A program made the position numbers and the translations under genes. From positions 186,001 through 250,000 of the forward strand of contig NZ_JAALFE010000002.1 in the NCBI RefSeq assembly GCF_011059185.1: a stretch of 64,000 nt of DNA. The letters are read 5' to 3'. Below are positions 16,808 to 25,340 of the stretch, piece by piece. The notes below the pieces were generated by a model. That model did no database searches. It was given only the letters and a program-made list of their open reading frames with translations, and had not been told where the DNA came from. Origin of the DNA: Paragemmobacter kunshanensis (GTDB taxonomy: Bacteria; Pseudomonadota; Alphaproteobacteria; Rhodobacterales; Rhodobacteraceae). Position 1 is the first letter of the stretch, and each line of letters begins with the position of its first letter.

Positions 16808-17571
16808 TGTTGCCGCAGAACCGGTTCAAGCGGGCGCTGAAGGACGGGCGGCAGCAGATCGGGTTGTGGAATTCCATTCCCGGATCGCTGGTGACGGAGT
16901 TGCTCGCGACCTGCGGTTATGACTGGGTGGTGATCGATACCGAACATGCGGTGACCGATGTGCCCGACACATTGCCGATGATGCAGGCGATGGCGCCCTA
17001 TCGGACGCAGGCGGTGGTGCGGCCTGCGTCGAATGACGTGGTGCTGATCAAGCGGCTTCTGGACCTTGGCGCGCAGACGCTGCTGATCCCCTATGTGCAA
17101 TCGGCCGAGGAGGCGCGGGCGGCGGTGGCCGCGATGCGCTATGCCCCGCGCGGCATAAGGGGCGTGGCCGGGATGACGCGGGCTTCGGTCTTTGGGCAGG
17201 TGGCGGGCTATCACGCGCGGGCGGAAGAGGAATTGTGCCTGCTGGTGCAGGTGGAAACCGCCGAGGCCCTGACGCGCATCCCCGAGATTGCGGCGGTGGA
17301 TGGGGTGGATGGGCTGTTCATCGGGCCGGCCGACCTTGCCGCCAGCATGGGCCATCCGGGCAATAGCAGCCATCCCGAAGTGGTGGCGGCCATCGAGGGG
17401 GCCATAAGGGCCATCGTGGCGGCGGGCAAGCCTGCGGGCATCCTGACCCCGGACCCCGATTTTGCGCGGCGCTGCATGGACTGGGGGACAACCTTCACGG
17501 CGGTGGGGATGGATATCTCGCTTCTGGCGCAGGCGGCGCGGGGGCTTTCGGCGCGGTTCCGGCCGGAGTAG
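16804..17571 (+). CDS. HpcH/HpaI aldolase family protein
   Basis: 255 residues. Metal-dependent class II pyruvate aldolase/citrate lyase beta-like barrel: [11 protein letters not shown] (catalytic/structural Asp-Glu-His), [23 protein letters not shown] (metal Glu) and [17 protein letters not shown] (metal Asp). Members retro-aldol cleave 2-keto-3-deoxy or 4-hydroxy-2-keto acids to pyruvate plus an aldehyde; the exact substrate cannot be read from sequence. Starts inside the aroQ stop (a second ATG follows immediately) and is six bases from the ligase gene. A second pyruvate-aldolase-type protein (RraA-like) is encoded 3 kb downstream on the other strand. Confidence 0.87.
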   Translation: MMLPQNRFKRALKDGRQQIGLWNSIPGSLVTELLATCGYDWVVIDTEHAVTDVPDTLPMMQAMAPYRTQAVVRPASNDVVLIKRLLDLGAQTLLIPYVQSAEEARAAVAAMRYAPRGIRGVAGMTRASVFGQVAGYHARAEEELCLLVQVETAEALTRIPEIAAVDGVDGLFIGPADLAASMGHPGNSSHPEVVAAIEGAIRAIVAAGKPAGILTPDPDFARRCMDWGTTFTAVGMDISLLAQAARGLSARFRPE

Positions 17572-17577
17572 CGGCCC

Positions 17578-18819
17578 ATGGTGCAGGGGGCGGCGCGGCG
17601 GGTGGCGATACCGGACAGGTTCCGCTGGCATCCCGATGCGCGCCTTTACGGGCCGGATGGCGCGGAGGTGCGGCCTGCTGCCGTCGCGGATGCGGCGGTG
17701 ATCGCGCCTGCGCCTTGTGGGGCGGCGGTGGCGGCGGCCTTGGCGCGGGGGGCGGCGGGGTTGCCGTTCCGGGTGGGGGCCGAAGAGATGCCCGCGCCGG
17801 AGGCGGGGCGGCGGCCTGTCTTCGAGACGCTGACATCGGGATCGACGGGGCTGCCGCGCCGCATCCGGCGCAGCCAGAGGAGCTGGTGCGCGAGTTTCGC
17901 GGTGAATGCGGGGCTGTTCGGGATCGGGCCGGGGGTGCGGGTCGCGGTACCGGGGCGCATGGTGCATTCGCTGTCGTTGTACGGGGCGCTGGAGGGGGCC
18001 TGTCTGGGGGCGGAGGTGCATCTTCTGGCGGGGCTGCGCCCGGATGCGCAGGTGGCGGCCTTGCGGGCGCGGGAGGTGGCGGTGCTTTATGCGACGCCTG
18101 CGCAATTGCGGCTGATGGTGGAGGCGGGGCCTGCGTCGCTGCCTGCGCTGCGGCGGGTGATCGTGGGGGGATCGAAGCTGGACGCCGTGCTGCGCGCGGC
18201 CCTGGCGTCCATCGCGCCAGGGGCGGAGGTGCGGGAATTCTATGGCGCGGCGGAAGCCTCTTTCGTGACGCTGACCGATGCGAGTTGTGCCGAGGGGAGC
18301 GTGGGGCGGCCCTATCCCGGTGTGAGGCTGGTCGTCCGGTCGCCGGGCGGCGTGGTGCTGGGGCGGGGCGGCGTGGGGGAGATCTGGGTGAAGTCGCCCT
18401 ATCTGTGCGACCGCTATGCCGGGGGGCGGGGGATGCCCGCGCTGCGGCAGGGGGGGTGGTTGTCGGTGGGCGAGATGGGCTGGATGGAGCGGGGGGAACT
18501 GTATCTGGCGGGGCGGGTCGGCCGGATGGTGACGGTGGCGGATCAGAATGTCTTTCCCGAGGAGATCGAGGTGTTTCTGGCGGGTCTGCCGGGGGTGCGG
18601 CGGGTGGCGGTGCTGCCCAAGGCGGACCTGATGCGGGGACATGTGCTGGTGGCGGTGATGCTGGGCGATGCGGGGCGCGAGGCGGAGATCCTGCGCGCGG
18701 CGCGGCAGCGGCTTGGGCCGCTGAAGGCGCCGAAGGCGGTGATCTGGCGGGAGGAGTGGCCGGAACTGGCCAGCGGCAAGACGGACCTGACACGCATCGC
18801 GGCGGAGGCGGGGTTGTGA
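17578..18819 (+). CDS. AMP-dependent acyl-CoA synthetase/ligase family protein, short form
   Basis: 413 residues, noticeably shorter than the usual 500-600. Core signatures are present: TSGSTGLPRR (P-loop, about 84-93), EFYGAAEASF (adenine-binding), GWLSVGEMGWMERGELYLAGR (with a G[D/E]-like A7/A8 region) and ASGKTDLTRIA with the catalytic Lys near the C-terminus. The missing portion is N-terminal, before the P-loop. Such short forms occur among ligases that activate small or aromatic acids. Cotranscribed with the aldolase and followed about 100 bases later by a thiolase, suggesting activation of an acid to a CoA thioester. Substrate unknown. Confidence 0.82.
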   Translation: MVQGAARRVAIPDRFRWHPDARLYGPDGAEVRPAAVADAAVIAPAPCGAAVAAALARGAAGLPFRVGAEEMPAPEAGRRPVFETLTSGSTGLPRRIRRSQRSWCASFAVNAGLFGIGPGVRVAVPGRMVHSLSLYGALEGACLGAEVHLLAGLRPDAQVAALRAREVAVLYATPAQLRLMVEAGPASLPALRRVIVGGSKLDAVLRAALASIAPGAEVREFYGAAEASFVTLTDASCAEGSVGRPYPGVRLVVRSPGGVVLGRGGVGEIWVKSPYLCDRYAGGRGMPALRQGGWLSVGEMGWMERGELYLAGRVGRMVTVADQNVFPEEIEVFLAGLPGVRRVAVLPKADLMRGHVLVAVMLGDAGREAEILRAARQRLGPLKAPKAVIWREEWPELASGKTDLTRIAAEAGL

Positions 18820-18869
18820 GGGCCTCTGTTCCCGAAGGCCGGAGCCGCGCGCCCGTGGCAGCGTCTTTT

Positions 18870-18894
18870 GGGTATTTGGGCCAAGATGAAGGGG
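18870..18894 (+). repeat. Dispersed GGTATTTGGG...GATGAAGGGG motif
   Basis: GGTATTTGGGCCAAGATGAA followed by GGGG, between the ligase and thiolase genes. Variants of the same string recur at 22074-22097 and in every unit of the tandem repeat at 47865-48252. I recall similar strings after gene ends in other Rhodobacterales genomes, but cannot search. Its role is unknown. Confidence 0.6.
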
Positions 18895-18925
18895 CATTCA
18901 TTGCGCCTTCGGGACGGGGGGCGGG

Positions 18926-20002
18926 ATGGGCGTCTTTCTGATCGGGGGGAAGCGGACGGCGGTGGTGCCGCGCGGCGGGGCCTTTCGGGACCTGTCGCTG
19001 GAGGAATTGGGCGCGCCCGTCGTGGGCGCCCTGCTGGAGGCTGCGGGGATTGCGCCGGGGCAGGTGGATGAGATCGTGCTGGCCAATGCCATAGGGCCGG
19101 GCGGGAACCCGGCGCGGCGGGTGGCGCTGGCGGCGGGCTTGCCCGAGCGGGTGGCGGGGCTGAGCCTTGACCGGCAATGCGCGGGGGGGCTGGATGCGGT
19201 GCTGGTGGCGGCGGCGCTGATCGGCGCGGGGATGGCGGAGGTCGTGATCGCGGGCGGGGTGGAGAGCCATTCGCAACGGCCCGAGCGGCGGATGCCGGGG
19301 GCGGAGGTCCCCTATGACGCCGCGCCCTTCACCCCCTGGCCGGAGCGCGACCCGGACATGGCGGAGGCGGCGAATGCGCTGGGCCGCCGTCTGGGGATTG
19401 CGCGGGCGCGGGCAGAGGCATGGGCGGTGGAAAGCCATCGCAAGGCGCGCATCGCGGAGTTGGGTGGCGAGATCGTGCCGGTCGCGGGTGTGGGGCGGGA
19501 TGCCTTTGCGCGCGATCTGACGCCTGCGCTGGCGGCGCGGGCGAAGGTGGTGGCGGGCGATGTGACGGCGGCCACGGCGGCGGTGGCGGCGGATGCGGCG
19601 GCCTTCGTCCTTGTGGTGTCGGAGCGGGTGGCGGCGGGGGCGGCGCGGGCCTGCCGTCTGGCGGCTGGGGCGACGCGGGGATCGGTGCCCTGGGAGCCGG
19701 GATTGGCGCCACTGGTCGCGATGCGGGAGGTGATGGGGCGGGCAGGGACAGGGCCGGGGGAACTGGCGCTGGCGGAGGTGATGGAGGCCTATGCGGTGCA
19801 GGCCATCGCCTGTGTGGAGGGGGCGGGGCTGGACCCTTTGCAGGTGAACCGGAAGGGCGGCGCGCTGGCGCGGGGGCATCCCATCGGGGCCTCGGGCGCG
19901 GTGCTGGCGGTGCGGGCCTTCCAGGATCTGGAGGCGGGGTTCGCTTTGTGCGCGATTGCCGCCGCCGGGGGGATCGGCACGGCGCTCTTGTTGGAGCGGT
20001 AG
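18926..20002 (+). CDS. Thiolase family protein (acetyl-CoA acetyltransferase-like)
   Basis: 358 residues, somewhat shorter than the usual 390. All thiolase catalytic positions appear: nucleophilic Cys in LSLDRQCAGGLDAV (about 88), GGVESHSQRP, the HP motif in ARGHPIGASGA (about 312-316) and a C-terminal Cys in LCAIAAAGGIGTALLL (about 342). It may condense acyl-CoA with acetyl-CoA or cleave 3-ketoacyl-CoA. Placed directly after an acyl-CoA ligase gene, it probably works on that product. ATG at 18926 gives the family N-terminus; preceded by a GGGGCGGGATGG... purine-rich stretch. Confidence 0.87.
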   Translation: MGVFLIGGKRTAVVPRGGAFRDLSLEELGAPVVGALLEAAGIAPGQVDEIVLANAIGPGGNPARRVALAAGLPERVAGLSLDRQCAGGLDAVLVAAALIGAGMAEVVIAGGVESHSQRPERRMPGAEVPYDAAPFTPWPERDPDMAEAANALGRRLGIARARAEAWAVESHRKARIAELGGEIVPVAGVGRDAFARDLTPALAARAKVVAGDVTAATAAVAADAAAFVLVVSERVAAGAARACRLAAGATRGSVPWEPGLAPLVAMREVMGRAGTGPGELALAEVMEAYAVQAIACVEGAGLDPLQVNRKGGALARGHPIGASGAVLAVRAFQDLEAGFALCAIAAAGGIGTALLLER

Positions 20003-20005
20003 GGG

Positions 20006-20026
20006 CGATTTTTCTGCGAAAAATTG
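20006..20026. repeat. Single short hairpin between convergent genes
   Basis: CGATTTTTC-TGC-GAAAAATTG, a 7-bp perfect AT-rich stem extended by a G-T and a C-G pair, loop TGC. It lies between the thiolase stop (20002) and the stop of the RraA-like gene (20038), so could serve both as a weak terminator; on the plus strand no T tract follows. Same general form as the arrays at 13621 and 44441. Confidence 0.6.
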
Positions 20027-20037
20027 GGCTGACGGCG

Positions 20038-20700
20038 TCAGCGGCGGAAGGGGGCGGCGAGGGAGAAGGCCTGTGCCGCCGTACCTTGGCGCAGGGCGCG
20101 GGTCCAGGTATCCTCGAGCGCGAGTTTGGCGCGGGCGGGGGCGAGGCCTGCCTGCCATGTTTCGGGTGGGAGGCAGACGAGGCCGTCATCATCGCCGAGG
20201 ATCAGGTCGCCGGGATGGATGATCGTGCCTGCGAAGGTGACGGGGCCGTTGACGCCGCCCTCGGTGGCGCCGGTGGGGCCGCGCGGGGTGATGTGGCGGG
20301 CGAAGGCGGCGAAATCGTCCCATTGGCCGATGGTGCCCGTGTCGCGGATCGCGCCATCGACGATGACGCCCGATGCGCCCTTGTCGCGCAAGTGGCCCGA
20401 GAGGATGTCGCCGATCATCGCGTGGTCGCGGTGGCCGCGCGCGGCGATGACGAGGACATGGCCGGGACCCGTGAGGTCGAGCGCGTGGAGGACGGCGCCG
20501 AAATCGGGGGCGCGACAATCCACCGTGATGGCGCGGCCCATCAGGCGGGGTTGCTGCCCTGCGGGGCGCAGGGGGCGGATGTCGGGGTCGATCTGGCGCG
20601 CGCCGGGGACGGTGTCGATGGCGATGGCTGTGGGGATCGTGGCCCAGCCTGAGAGGTCCGGCGCGGCGGGGAGGGTTTCGGCATGCAGGGTCACGGGCAT
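20038..20700 (-). CDS. RraA-like / 4-hydroxy-4-methyl-2-oxoglutarate aldolase family protein
   Basis: 220 residues. The family core is clear: MIGDILSGHLRDKGASGVIV then DGAIRDT, i.e. the G-D-I...R-D-T arrangement in which the Arg-Asp pair binds substrate and Mg2+ in HMG/CHA aldolases. The C-terminus reads VNGPVTFAGTIIHPGDLILG followed by DDDGLVCLP, also typical. RNase E-inhibiting RraA of gammaproteobacteria is shorter (about 160) and has a different active site, so an aldolase or oxaloacetate decarboxylase role is favoured. The gene overlaps the aminotransferase stop by ten bases; amino-acid-to-keto-acid conversion followed by aldol cleavage is a natural reading. Confidence 0.82.
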   Translation of the reverse strand: MPVTLHAETLPAAPDLSGWATIPTAIAIDTVPGARQIDPDIRPLRPAGQQPRLMGRAITVDCRAPDFGAVLHALDLTGPGHVLVIAARGHRDHAMIGDILSGHLRDKGASGVIVDGAIRDTGTIGQWDDFAAFARHITPRGPTGATEGGVNGPVTFAGTIIHPGDLILGDDDGLVCLPPETWQAGLAPARAKLALEDTWTRALRQGTAAQAFSLAAPFRR

Positions 20701-21896
20701 GAGAGATGGTCCTTCAGGCAGTGGCCGAGGGCGGCGATCCCGGTGCGGATGCGGTCTTCGGATTGGGCGGAGAAGTTGATGCGGGCGTGGTTCGGTTGCG
20801 GGGAGGTGGCAAAGAACGTGCCACCGGGGACATAGGCCACGCGCGCCTTGGGAAGGGCATGGTCGCGCAGGAAGGCAGTCGCGTCAAAGCCTTGCGGAAA
20901 GCGCGCCCAGGTGAAGAGGCCGCCCTGCGGATCGGTCACGGTCACCTCTTGCGGGAAGTGCTGGCGGATCGCCTGCAGCATCACCTCTTTCTTGCGGGCA
21001 TAGGCGGCGCGCAGGGTGGCGACATGCGCCCAGAGGTCGTGGCGTTCGAGGAAGAGGGAGGTCGCGGCCATGTTGAGGGTGGAGGTTTGCGTGTCTGCCG
21101 CGACCTTGAGGAGGGAGAGTTTCTCAAGAAGCGGGGGCGCGGCCACGGCCCAGCCGATGCGCAGCGCGGGGACGAGGATCTTGGAGAAGCTGCCGAGATG
21201 GATCACGCGGCCCTGGGTATCGAGCGATTTCAGGGTGGGGAGCGCGTCGCCCGCAAAACGGATGTGGCGATAGGGTGTGTCCTCCAGCACGATGAGATCA
21301 TGGCGGTTGGCGAGGTCGATCAGGCGCTGGCGGCGGGGGAGCGAGAGGGTGGCGCCGGTCGGGTTCTGGAAATCGGGGACGGTGTAGAGCAGGCGGGCGG
21401 AGGGCGTGGCGCGCAGCGCGGCCTCCAGCGCATCCATATCCATGCCGTCTGCATCCATCGGGATCGCGGCATAGCGGGGCTGGGCGGGGGCGAAGGCGAT
21501 GAGCGCGCCGAGGAAGGTGGGGTCTTCGACAAGGATCGTGTCGCCGGGGTTGACGAGCATTTTCGCCGCGAAATCAAGCCCCTGCTGGGAGCCCTGCAGG
21601 ATGAGAACGTCTTCTGGTGCCGTGGGGGTGCCGTCGGCCGTCATCAGGGCCGCGATCTGGGCGCGCAGTTTCGGCAGGCCGTCGGAAGGGGCGTATTGCA
21701 GCGGATCGCCGGAGGGATCGGCGATGGCGTCGCGGAAGACATCCTGAAGCAGCGCCTTCGGGAAGAGCGTGGCATCGGGATAGCCGCCGCCGAAGGAGAG
21801 GATGGCGGGATCCGCGCCGAGCGCGAGGAGGTCGCGGATGGCGGAGGGACGGACCTGATCCATCCGCTGGGCGAAGGGGGGAAGGGTATCGGGCAT
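20691..21896 (-). CDS. PLP-dependent class I/II aminotransferase (2-aminoadipate type)
   Basis: 401 residues. Fold type I aminotransferase resembling LysN/2-aminoadipate and MocR-related transaminases: ISFGGGYPDATLFP at the N-terminus, YAPSDGLPKLR, TVPDFQNPTGATLS (N-P-T-G), LEDTPYRHIRF and the PLP Lys in LGSFSKILVPALRIGW (about residue 237). No DNA-binding domain precedes it, so it is not a MocR regulator. Chosen ATG at 21894-21896. It is cotranscribed with the RraA-like gene and convergent with the ligase-thiolase genes. Amino donor and acceptor cannot be assigned. Confidence 0.88.
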   Translation of the reverse strand: MPDTLPPFAQRMDQVRPSAIRDLLALGADPAILSFGGGYPDATLFPKALLQDVFRDAIADPSGDPLQYAPSDGLPKLRAQIAALMTADGTPTAPEDVLILQGSQQGLDFAAKMLVNPGDTILVEDPTFLGALIAFAPAQPRYAAIPMDADGMDMDALEAALRATPSARLLYTVPDFQNPTGATLSLPRRQRLIDLANRHDLIVLEDTPYRHIRFAGDALPTLKSLDTQGRVIHLGSFSKILVPALRIGWAVAAPPLLEKLSLLKVAADTQTSTLNMAATSLFLERHDLWAHVATLRAAYARKKEVMLQAIRQHFPQEVTVTDPQGGLFTWARFPQGFDATAFLRDHALPKARVAYVPGGTFFATSPQPNHARINFSAQSEDRIRTGIAALGHCLKDHLSCP

Positions 21897-22175
21897 GGGG
21901 GGGAGGAGATACCTTATTCGCGCGGCGCGCAAGGCGGGCGGCGGTTTTCCTGCGGAGCGCGCCTGCGCGCGCAAGTCCCTTGGGTCGCCTGCGCGGCCTG
22001 CGCCGCTTGGCTCCGCCGGGGTTTCACCCCTGACGGGGGGGCTGAGGCGGGGGGGGGGACGGGCCGGTGAAGGGGGTATTTGGGCCGGGACGAAGGGGGG
22101 GCTTGTCCGGGGTGGGCTTTTCCTTCGGACCGGATTCTCCTATCCCATGGGGGCGGATTTGGCGGAGGTGGTGCG
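21897..22175. other. Divergent intergenic region before murD
   Basis: About 280 bases between the leftward aminotransferase and rightward murD. It holds GC-rich alternating sequence (GGAGCGCGCCTGCGCGCGCA), a G-tract region near 22030-22060 and the dispersed motif GGGTATTTGGGCCGGGACGA at 22073-22092. No gene is visible. The genes mraY/murF that often precede murD are not here. Confidence 0.6.
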
Positions 22176-23597
22176 ATGATCCCGGTTCAGGGCGTGCAGG
22201 GGCGGAAGGTGGCGGTGCTGGGATTGGGGCGGTCGGGCCTTGCCACGGCGCGGGCCTTGCTGGCCGGGGGGGCGGAGGCGCTGCTGTGGGATGACAGCCC
22301 GGAGAGCCGTGCCAAGGCCGAGGCGGAAGGGTTCGCGATGACGGATCTGACCCGGAACGGCGCGCTGGAGGGGGTGGCGTTTCTGGTGGTTTCCCCAGGG
22401 ATTCCGCACCTTTACCCCGCACCGCACAAGGTGATCGCGCGGGCGATGGAGGCGGGGGTGCCGGTGGACAATGACATCGGGCTGTTCTTCCGCAGCTTTG
22501 CCACGAAGGCGTGGGACGGGTTCGATCAGGCGCCGCGGGTGGTGGCGGTGACGGGGTCGAACGGGAAATCCACCACGACCGCGCTGATCCGGCACATCCT
22601 GGACGAGGCGGGGCGGCCGGTGCAGATGGCAGGCAATATCGGGCGGGGGGTGCTGGACCTTGACCCGGCGCGGGATGGCGAGGTGGTGGTGCTGGAACTG
22701 TCTTCATACCAGACGGAGCTTGCCCGCGCCCTGACCCCGGATGTTGCTGTTTTCACGAACCTTTCTCCGGATCATCTGGATCGTCATGGCGGGATGGGGG
22801 GCTATTTCGCGGCCAAGCGGCGGCTGTTTTCGGAAGGCGGGCCGGACCGCGCGGTGATCGGGGTGGATGAGGTGGAGGGGCGGTTCCTGGCCGATCAGAC
22901 GGGCGAGGGCGCGGCGGATGACCGGGTGATCCGGGTGTCTTCCGGGACGAAGCTGGAAGGGTTCGGCTGGGCGGTTTTCGCGCGCAAGGGCTTTCTGGCG
23001 GAATGGCGCAAGGGGCGGCAGGTGGCGGCGATAGACCTGAGGGATATCAAGGGCTTGCCGGGGGCGCACAACCATCAGAACGCCTGCGCGGCCTATGCGG
23101 CCTGCCGGTCTCTGGGCCTTGGCCCGAAGGAGATCGAGGGGGGGTTGCGGTCTTTTGCGGGCCTGCCGCATCGCAGCCAGCTGGTGGGCGAACGGGGCGG
23201 CGTGCGCTTCGTCAATGACAGCAAGGCCACGAATGTGGATTCGGCCGCCAAGGCCTTGCAGGCATTCGATAAAATCCGCTGGATTGCCGGGGGCATGGGC
23301 AAGGAGGGCGGCATCGCTGCCCTGCAGCCCCTGCTGGGTTCGGTGGTGAAAGCCTATCTGATCGGCCATTCGGCGCGGGATTTTGCCTTGCAGATCGGGG
23401 ACTTGCCGCACGAGATCTGCGAGACCATGGCGCGCGCCGTGGCGCGGGCGGCGGCGGAGGCGGGGCCGGGCGAGGTGGTGCTGCTGGCCCCCGCGGCGGC
23501 GAGTTTCGACCAGTATCCGAACTTCGAGAAACGGGGCGAGGATTTCATGGCGCAGGTGGCCGCGGTTCTGGGCCAACCCCCTGCGGACGCAGGATAA
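22176..23597 (+). CDS. murD: UDP-N-acetylmuramoyl-L-alanine--D-glutamate ligase
   Basis: 473 residues. Adds D-Glu to UDP-MurNAc-L-Ala in the cytoplasm. Mur ligase order: Rossmann N-terminus ([18 protein letters not shown]), ATP-binding central domain with [10 protein letters not shown] (about 128-137) and [13 protein letters not shown]-terminal domain with [21 protein letters not shown] and a [18 protein letters not shown] tail. ATG at 22176 gives the family N-terminus. First gene of the division/peptidoglycan cluster in this window; the next cluster gene, ftsW, starts 1.9 kb later instead of adjoining it. Confidence 0.95.
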   Translation: MIPVQGVQGRKVAVLGLGRSGLATARALLAGGAEALLWDDSPESRAKAEAEGFAMTDLTRNGALEGVAFLVVSPGIPHLYPAPHKVIARAMEAGVPVDNDIGLFFRSFATKAWDGFDQAPRVVAVTGSNGKSTTTALIRHILDEAGRPVQMAGNIGRGVLDLDPARDGEVVVLELSSYQTELARALTPDVAVFTNLSPDHLDRHGGMGGYFAAKRRLFSEGGPDRAVIGVDEVEGRFLADQTGEGAADDRVIRVSSGTKLEGFGWAVFARKGFLAEWRKGRQVAAIDLRDIKGLPGAHNHQNACAAYAACRSLGLGPKEIEGGLRSFAGLPHRSQLVGERGGVRFVNDSKATNVDSAAKALQAFDKIRWIAGGMGKEGGIAALQPLLGSVVKAYLIGHSARDFALQIGDLPHEICETMARAVARAAAEAGPGEVVLLAPAAASFDQYPNFEKRGEDFMAQVAAVLGQPPADAG

Positions 23598-23977
23598 ATT
23601 TCCGGGATTTCCGGCTTTTGGCAGTGCCGCGCCCGGTGCAGACAGCCAGTGCAGACGGCTGTGCAGACGTGCGGGCTGGTCAGGGCGCGTTAAGGTTAAT
23701 GGGCTTTGAGAACAGGCGGGTGAGTCGGGGCATGGTCGTTGGGGCATGGTCAGAGACAACCAGGCCCGATCATCCGGAATGGGCCTTGGCAAGGTGCTCC
23801 TTTTGATCGGAGTCGATTGCGACTTGTTGTTCGTATGCCCGATAGCGTCGTCACGCGCGGGAAAGCGAGACCTGGACTGACCATTGGTCGGGCCTGCTTT
23901 TGGCGGGGTGAGGCCGTGCGACCGAGGATCAACTTCGATCCGTGTTCACACCGGCGCCACGAGGCATAAGCCGCAGG
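23598..23977. other. Intergenic stretch after murD, no recognised gene
   Basis: About 380 bases. Base composition falls from very GC-rich to mixed in this stretch. I find no open frame with credible start and composition, no tRNA and no clear intrinsic terminator after murD. Direct repeats of CAGTGCAGACGGC / TGTGCAGACG type near 23640-23670 are present. TTAAGGTTAA at 23690-23699 has the wrong spacing for a CtrA site. Confidence 0.5.
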
Positions 23978-24268
23978 TCAATTGCCTGACTTGTTCATCA
24001 TGTCACCACCCGTCTTGGGAGCCCGCCTGCGGTACTTCTGTATCTCGAGAGCGTTTCTCTGCAGACCTGAAACCACCGCCTTCTTGACCGTAAGAAATGG
24101 CATGAGGAACATGTCTTTTGCATAGTCGAGCTCGTCTGCCACAACCCCCCGGAAAAAAAAGGTTCCGACGTCCTTCTTCGGCCCGTCGGCCTTTGCGTAC
24201 CGTTTCGGCTTGGTCGGGGGTCTTGCGATCTTCTTGCCGTGTGCGACACGCTTTTTAATGCGGCTCAT
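23978..24268 (-). CDS. Small basic hypothetical protein, coupled to membrane protein gene
   Basis: 96 residues, very Lys/Arg-rich at the N-terminus (SRIKKRVAHGKKIARPPTKP) and at the C-terminus (IQKYRRRAPKTGG), with an amphipathic middle (FLMPFLTVKKAVVSGLQRNA). No known family. The ATG at 24266-24268 has GGAGAG a few bases upstream inside the preceding gene, and overlaps it by 14 bases, which strongly implies translational coupling. Codon choice contains many A/T-ending and AAA/AAG codons unlike the neighbouring mur genes, suggesting later acquisition. The gene runs opposite to the division cluster. Confidence 0.6.
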   Translation of the reverse strand: MSRIKKRVAHGKKIARPPTKPKRYAKADGPKKDVGTFFFRGVVADELDYAKDMFLMPFLTVKKAVVSGLQRNALEIQKYRRRAPKTGGDMMNKSGN

Positions 24269-24530
24269 TCCGATCTCTCCAGACGGCTGCGATGAACTTG
24301 ACGGTCGACATGAACGCGAGGAACGCAAATGCGATCCCATCTGCAATAAACAGACCATATTCCAGCGCAATCATGGTCTTGATGATCCAGCTTGGCACGA
24401 CGTCGAAGGAGTCGATCCATTTCACGAACTTCCCGAGCGCCAGAGCAGCCAGCCCGACAACGATAAAGCCCAAGATACCGAAGACAATGTCCAAGATGAA
24501 CCTGAGCACGAGTTCGGCGGACTTCCGCAT
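24255..24530 (-). CDS. Small two-to-three-helix membrane protein, unknown function
   Basis: 91 residues from the ATG at 24528-24530 (another ATG at 24540-24542 would add four residues). Hydrophobic segments at about 8-32 (LRFILDIVFGILGFIVVGLA) and 50-80 (IIKTMIALEYGLFIADGIAF onward) are separated by a short loop. TTGACC lies about 30 bases upstream on the same strand and may be a -35 element. No family recognised. Its stop overlaps the basic protein gene by 14 bases. A membrane protein paired with a small cationic protein could be a toxin-antidote, a membrane stress factor or a phage remnant; none can be chosen from sequence. Confidence 0.6.
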   Translation of the reverse strand: MRKSAELVLRFILDIVFGILGFIVVGLAALALGKFVKWIDSFDVVPSWIIKTMIALEYGLFIADGIAFAFLAFMSTVKFIAAVWRDRNEPH

Positions 24531-24901
24531 AAAAACACACATGGGTTAAGGGCTGGTCAAGCTTTTGTGATAGTTGTGGTGCATTGATGTGTCAAAGGCC
24601 TTGATCGCATCGGTGCGTCGGGAACGTTGCCCACGGCATGGAACGCACCGCCCGCTTCTAGCCCTGTCGCGGCAGCGTGTTTGATCGTTGTGAGGCTCCG
24701 TTTCTATCGGTTTTGCCATCCTATTTCTGACGGCAAGAAGGTGTGCATGAAGAGAATTCGGGGAGGTTCTGCCGCGCGTCTTGTGACGATGGACATGGCG
24801 GCGCCTGGGTGTCGGTTCTGGCGGAACCGCCTGACCTGCATCAAGGCGGGGGGCGGCGGGATCGGATAGGCTGCCTGCATGGACAATCGGAGGATCGAGA
24901 C
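24531..24901. other. Intergenic stretch before usp gene
   Basis: About 370 bases of mixed composition between the small membrane protein gene (leftward) and the universal stress protein gene (rightward), so likely to hold both promoters. TTGATCGCATCGG (24601-24613) is only half of an FnrL site. Short frames here lack credible composition. Confidence 0.5.
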
Positions 24902-25315
24902 ATGTTCCAGAAAATCCTGTGCCCGGTGGACGGGACCGAACATGCGACGCTGGCGCTGGAGCGGGCTGTCGAACTGGCGGGCAAATACGGGGCCTCGCTC
25001 AGCATCTGCCTGATCAATGTGGCCCATGGCACCGGGCGCAGCCCGCGCATCAATCATTGGAGCGACGATCAGGTGGCCGGGATCCTTGGCGATGCCGAGG
25101 CGCTGGCGAAAAGCCTGGGCCATGCGGCGCCGAACATGGTGCAGCTGGTGGCGCGCGAGGTGGGGCCGTCGATCGTGCAATATGCCGAGACGGGGCATTA
25201 TGACTGCATCGTGATGGGCACCGGCGACAAGCGCGGCCTGTCGCGGCTGATGCTGGGATCGGTCGCGGCGGATGTGTCGGGCCGGGCGCATTGTTCGGTG
25301 CTGGTCGCCCGCTGA
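24902..25315 (+). CDS. Universal stress protein (UspA family)
   Basis: 137 residues, a single Usp domain starting MFQKILCPVDGTEHATLALE and ending SGRAHCSVLVAR. The nucleotide loop reads GTGDKRGLSRLMLGS; in ATP-binding members the pattern is G-2x-G-9x-G-S, so the second Gly is Asp here and ATP binding is uncertain. ATG at 24902 gives the family start. Preceded by CGGAGGATCGAG as ribosome site and followed by a strong intrinsic terminator, so it is a single-gene unit lying between murD and ftsW. Confidence 0.9.
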   Translation: MFQKILCPVDGTEHATLALERAVELAGKYGASLSICLINVAHGTGRSPRINHWSDDQVAGILGDAEALAKSLGHAAPNMVQLVAREVGPSIVQYAETGHYDCIVMGTGDKRGLSRLMLGSVAADVSGRAHCSVLVAR

Positions 25316-25340
25316 AGGGCCGTGCGTGAGACGGGATCGG

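Noticed and set aside
20006-20026. Hairpin as strong intrinsic terminator for thiolase
   Set aside because: Stem is only seven AT-rich pairs and no T tract follows on the plus strand.
23690-23699. CtrA site (TTAA-N7-TTAA)
   Set aside because: TTAAGGTTAA has a spacing of two, not seven.
24601-24613. FnrL-type site before usp
   Set aside because: TTGATCGCATCGG matches only the left half of TTGAT-N4-ATCAA; the right half is poor.
24743-24869. Small gene upstream of usp
   Set aside because: Short frames here lack ribosome sites and have irregular composition; the usp start at 24902 is well supported.
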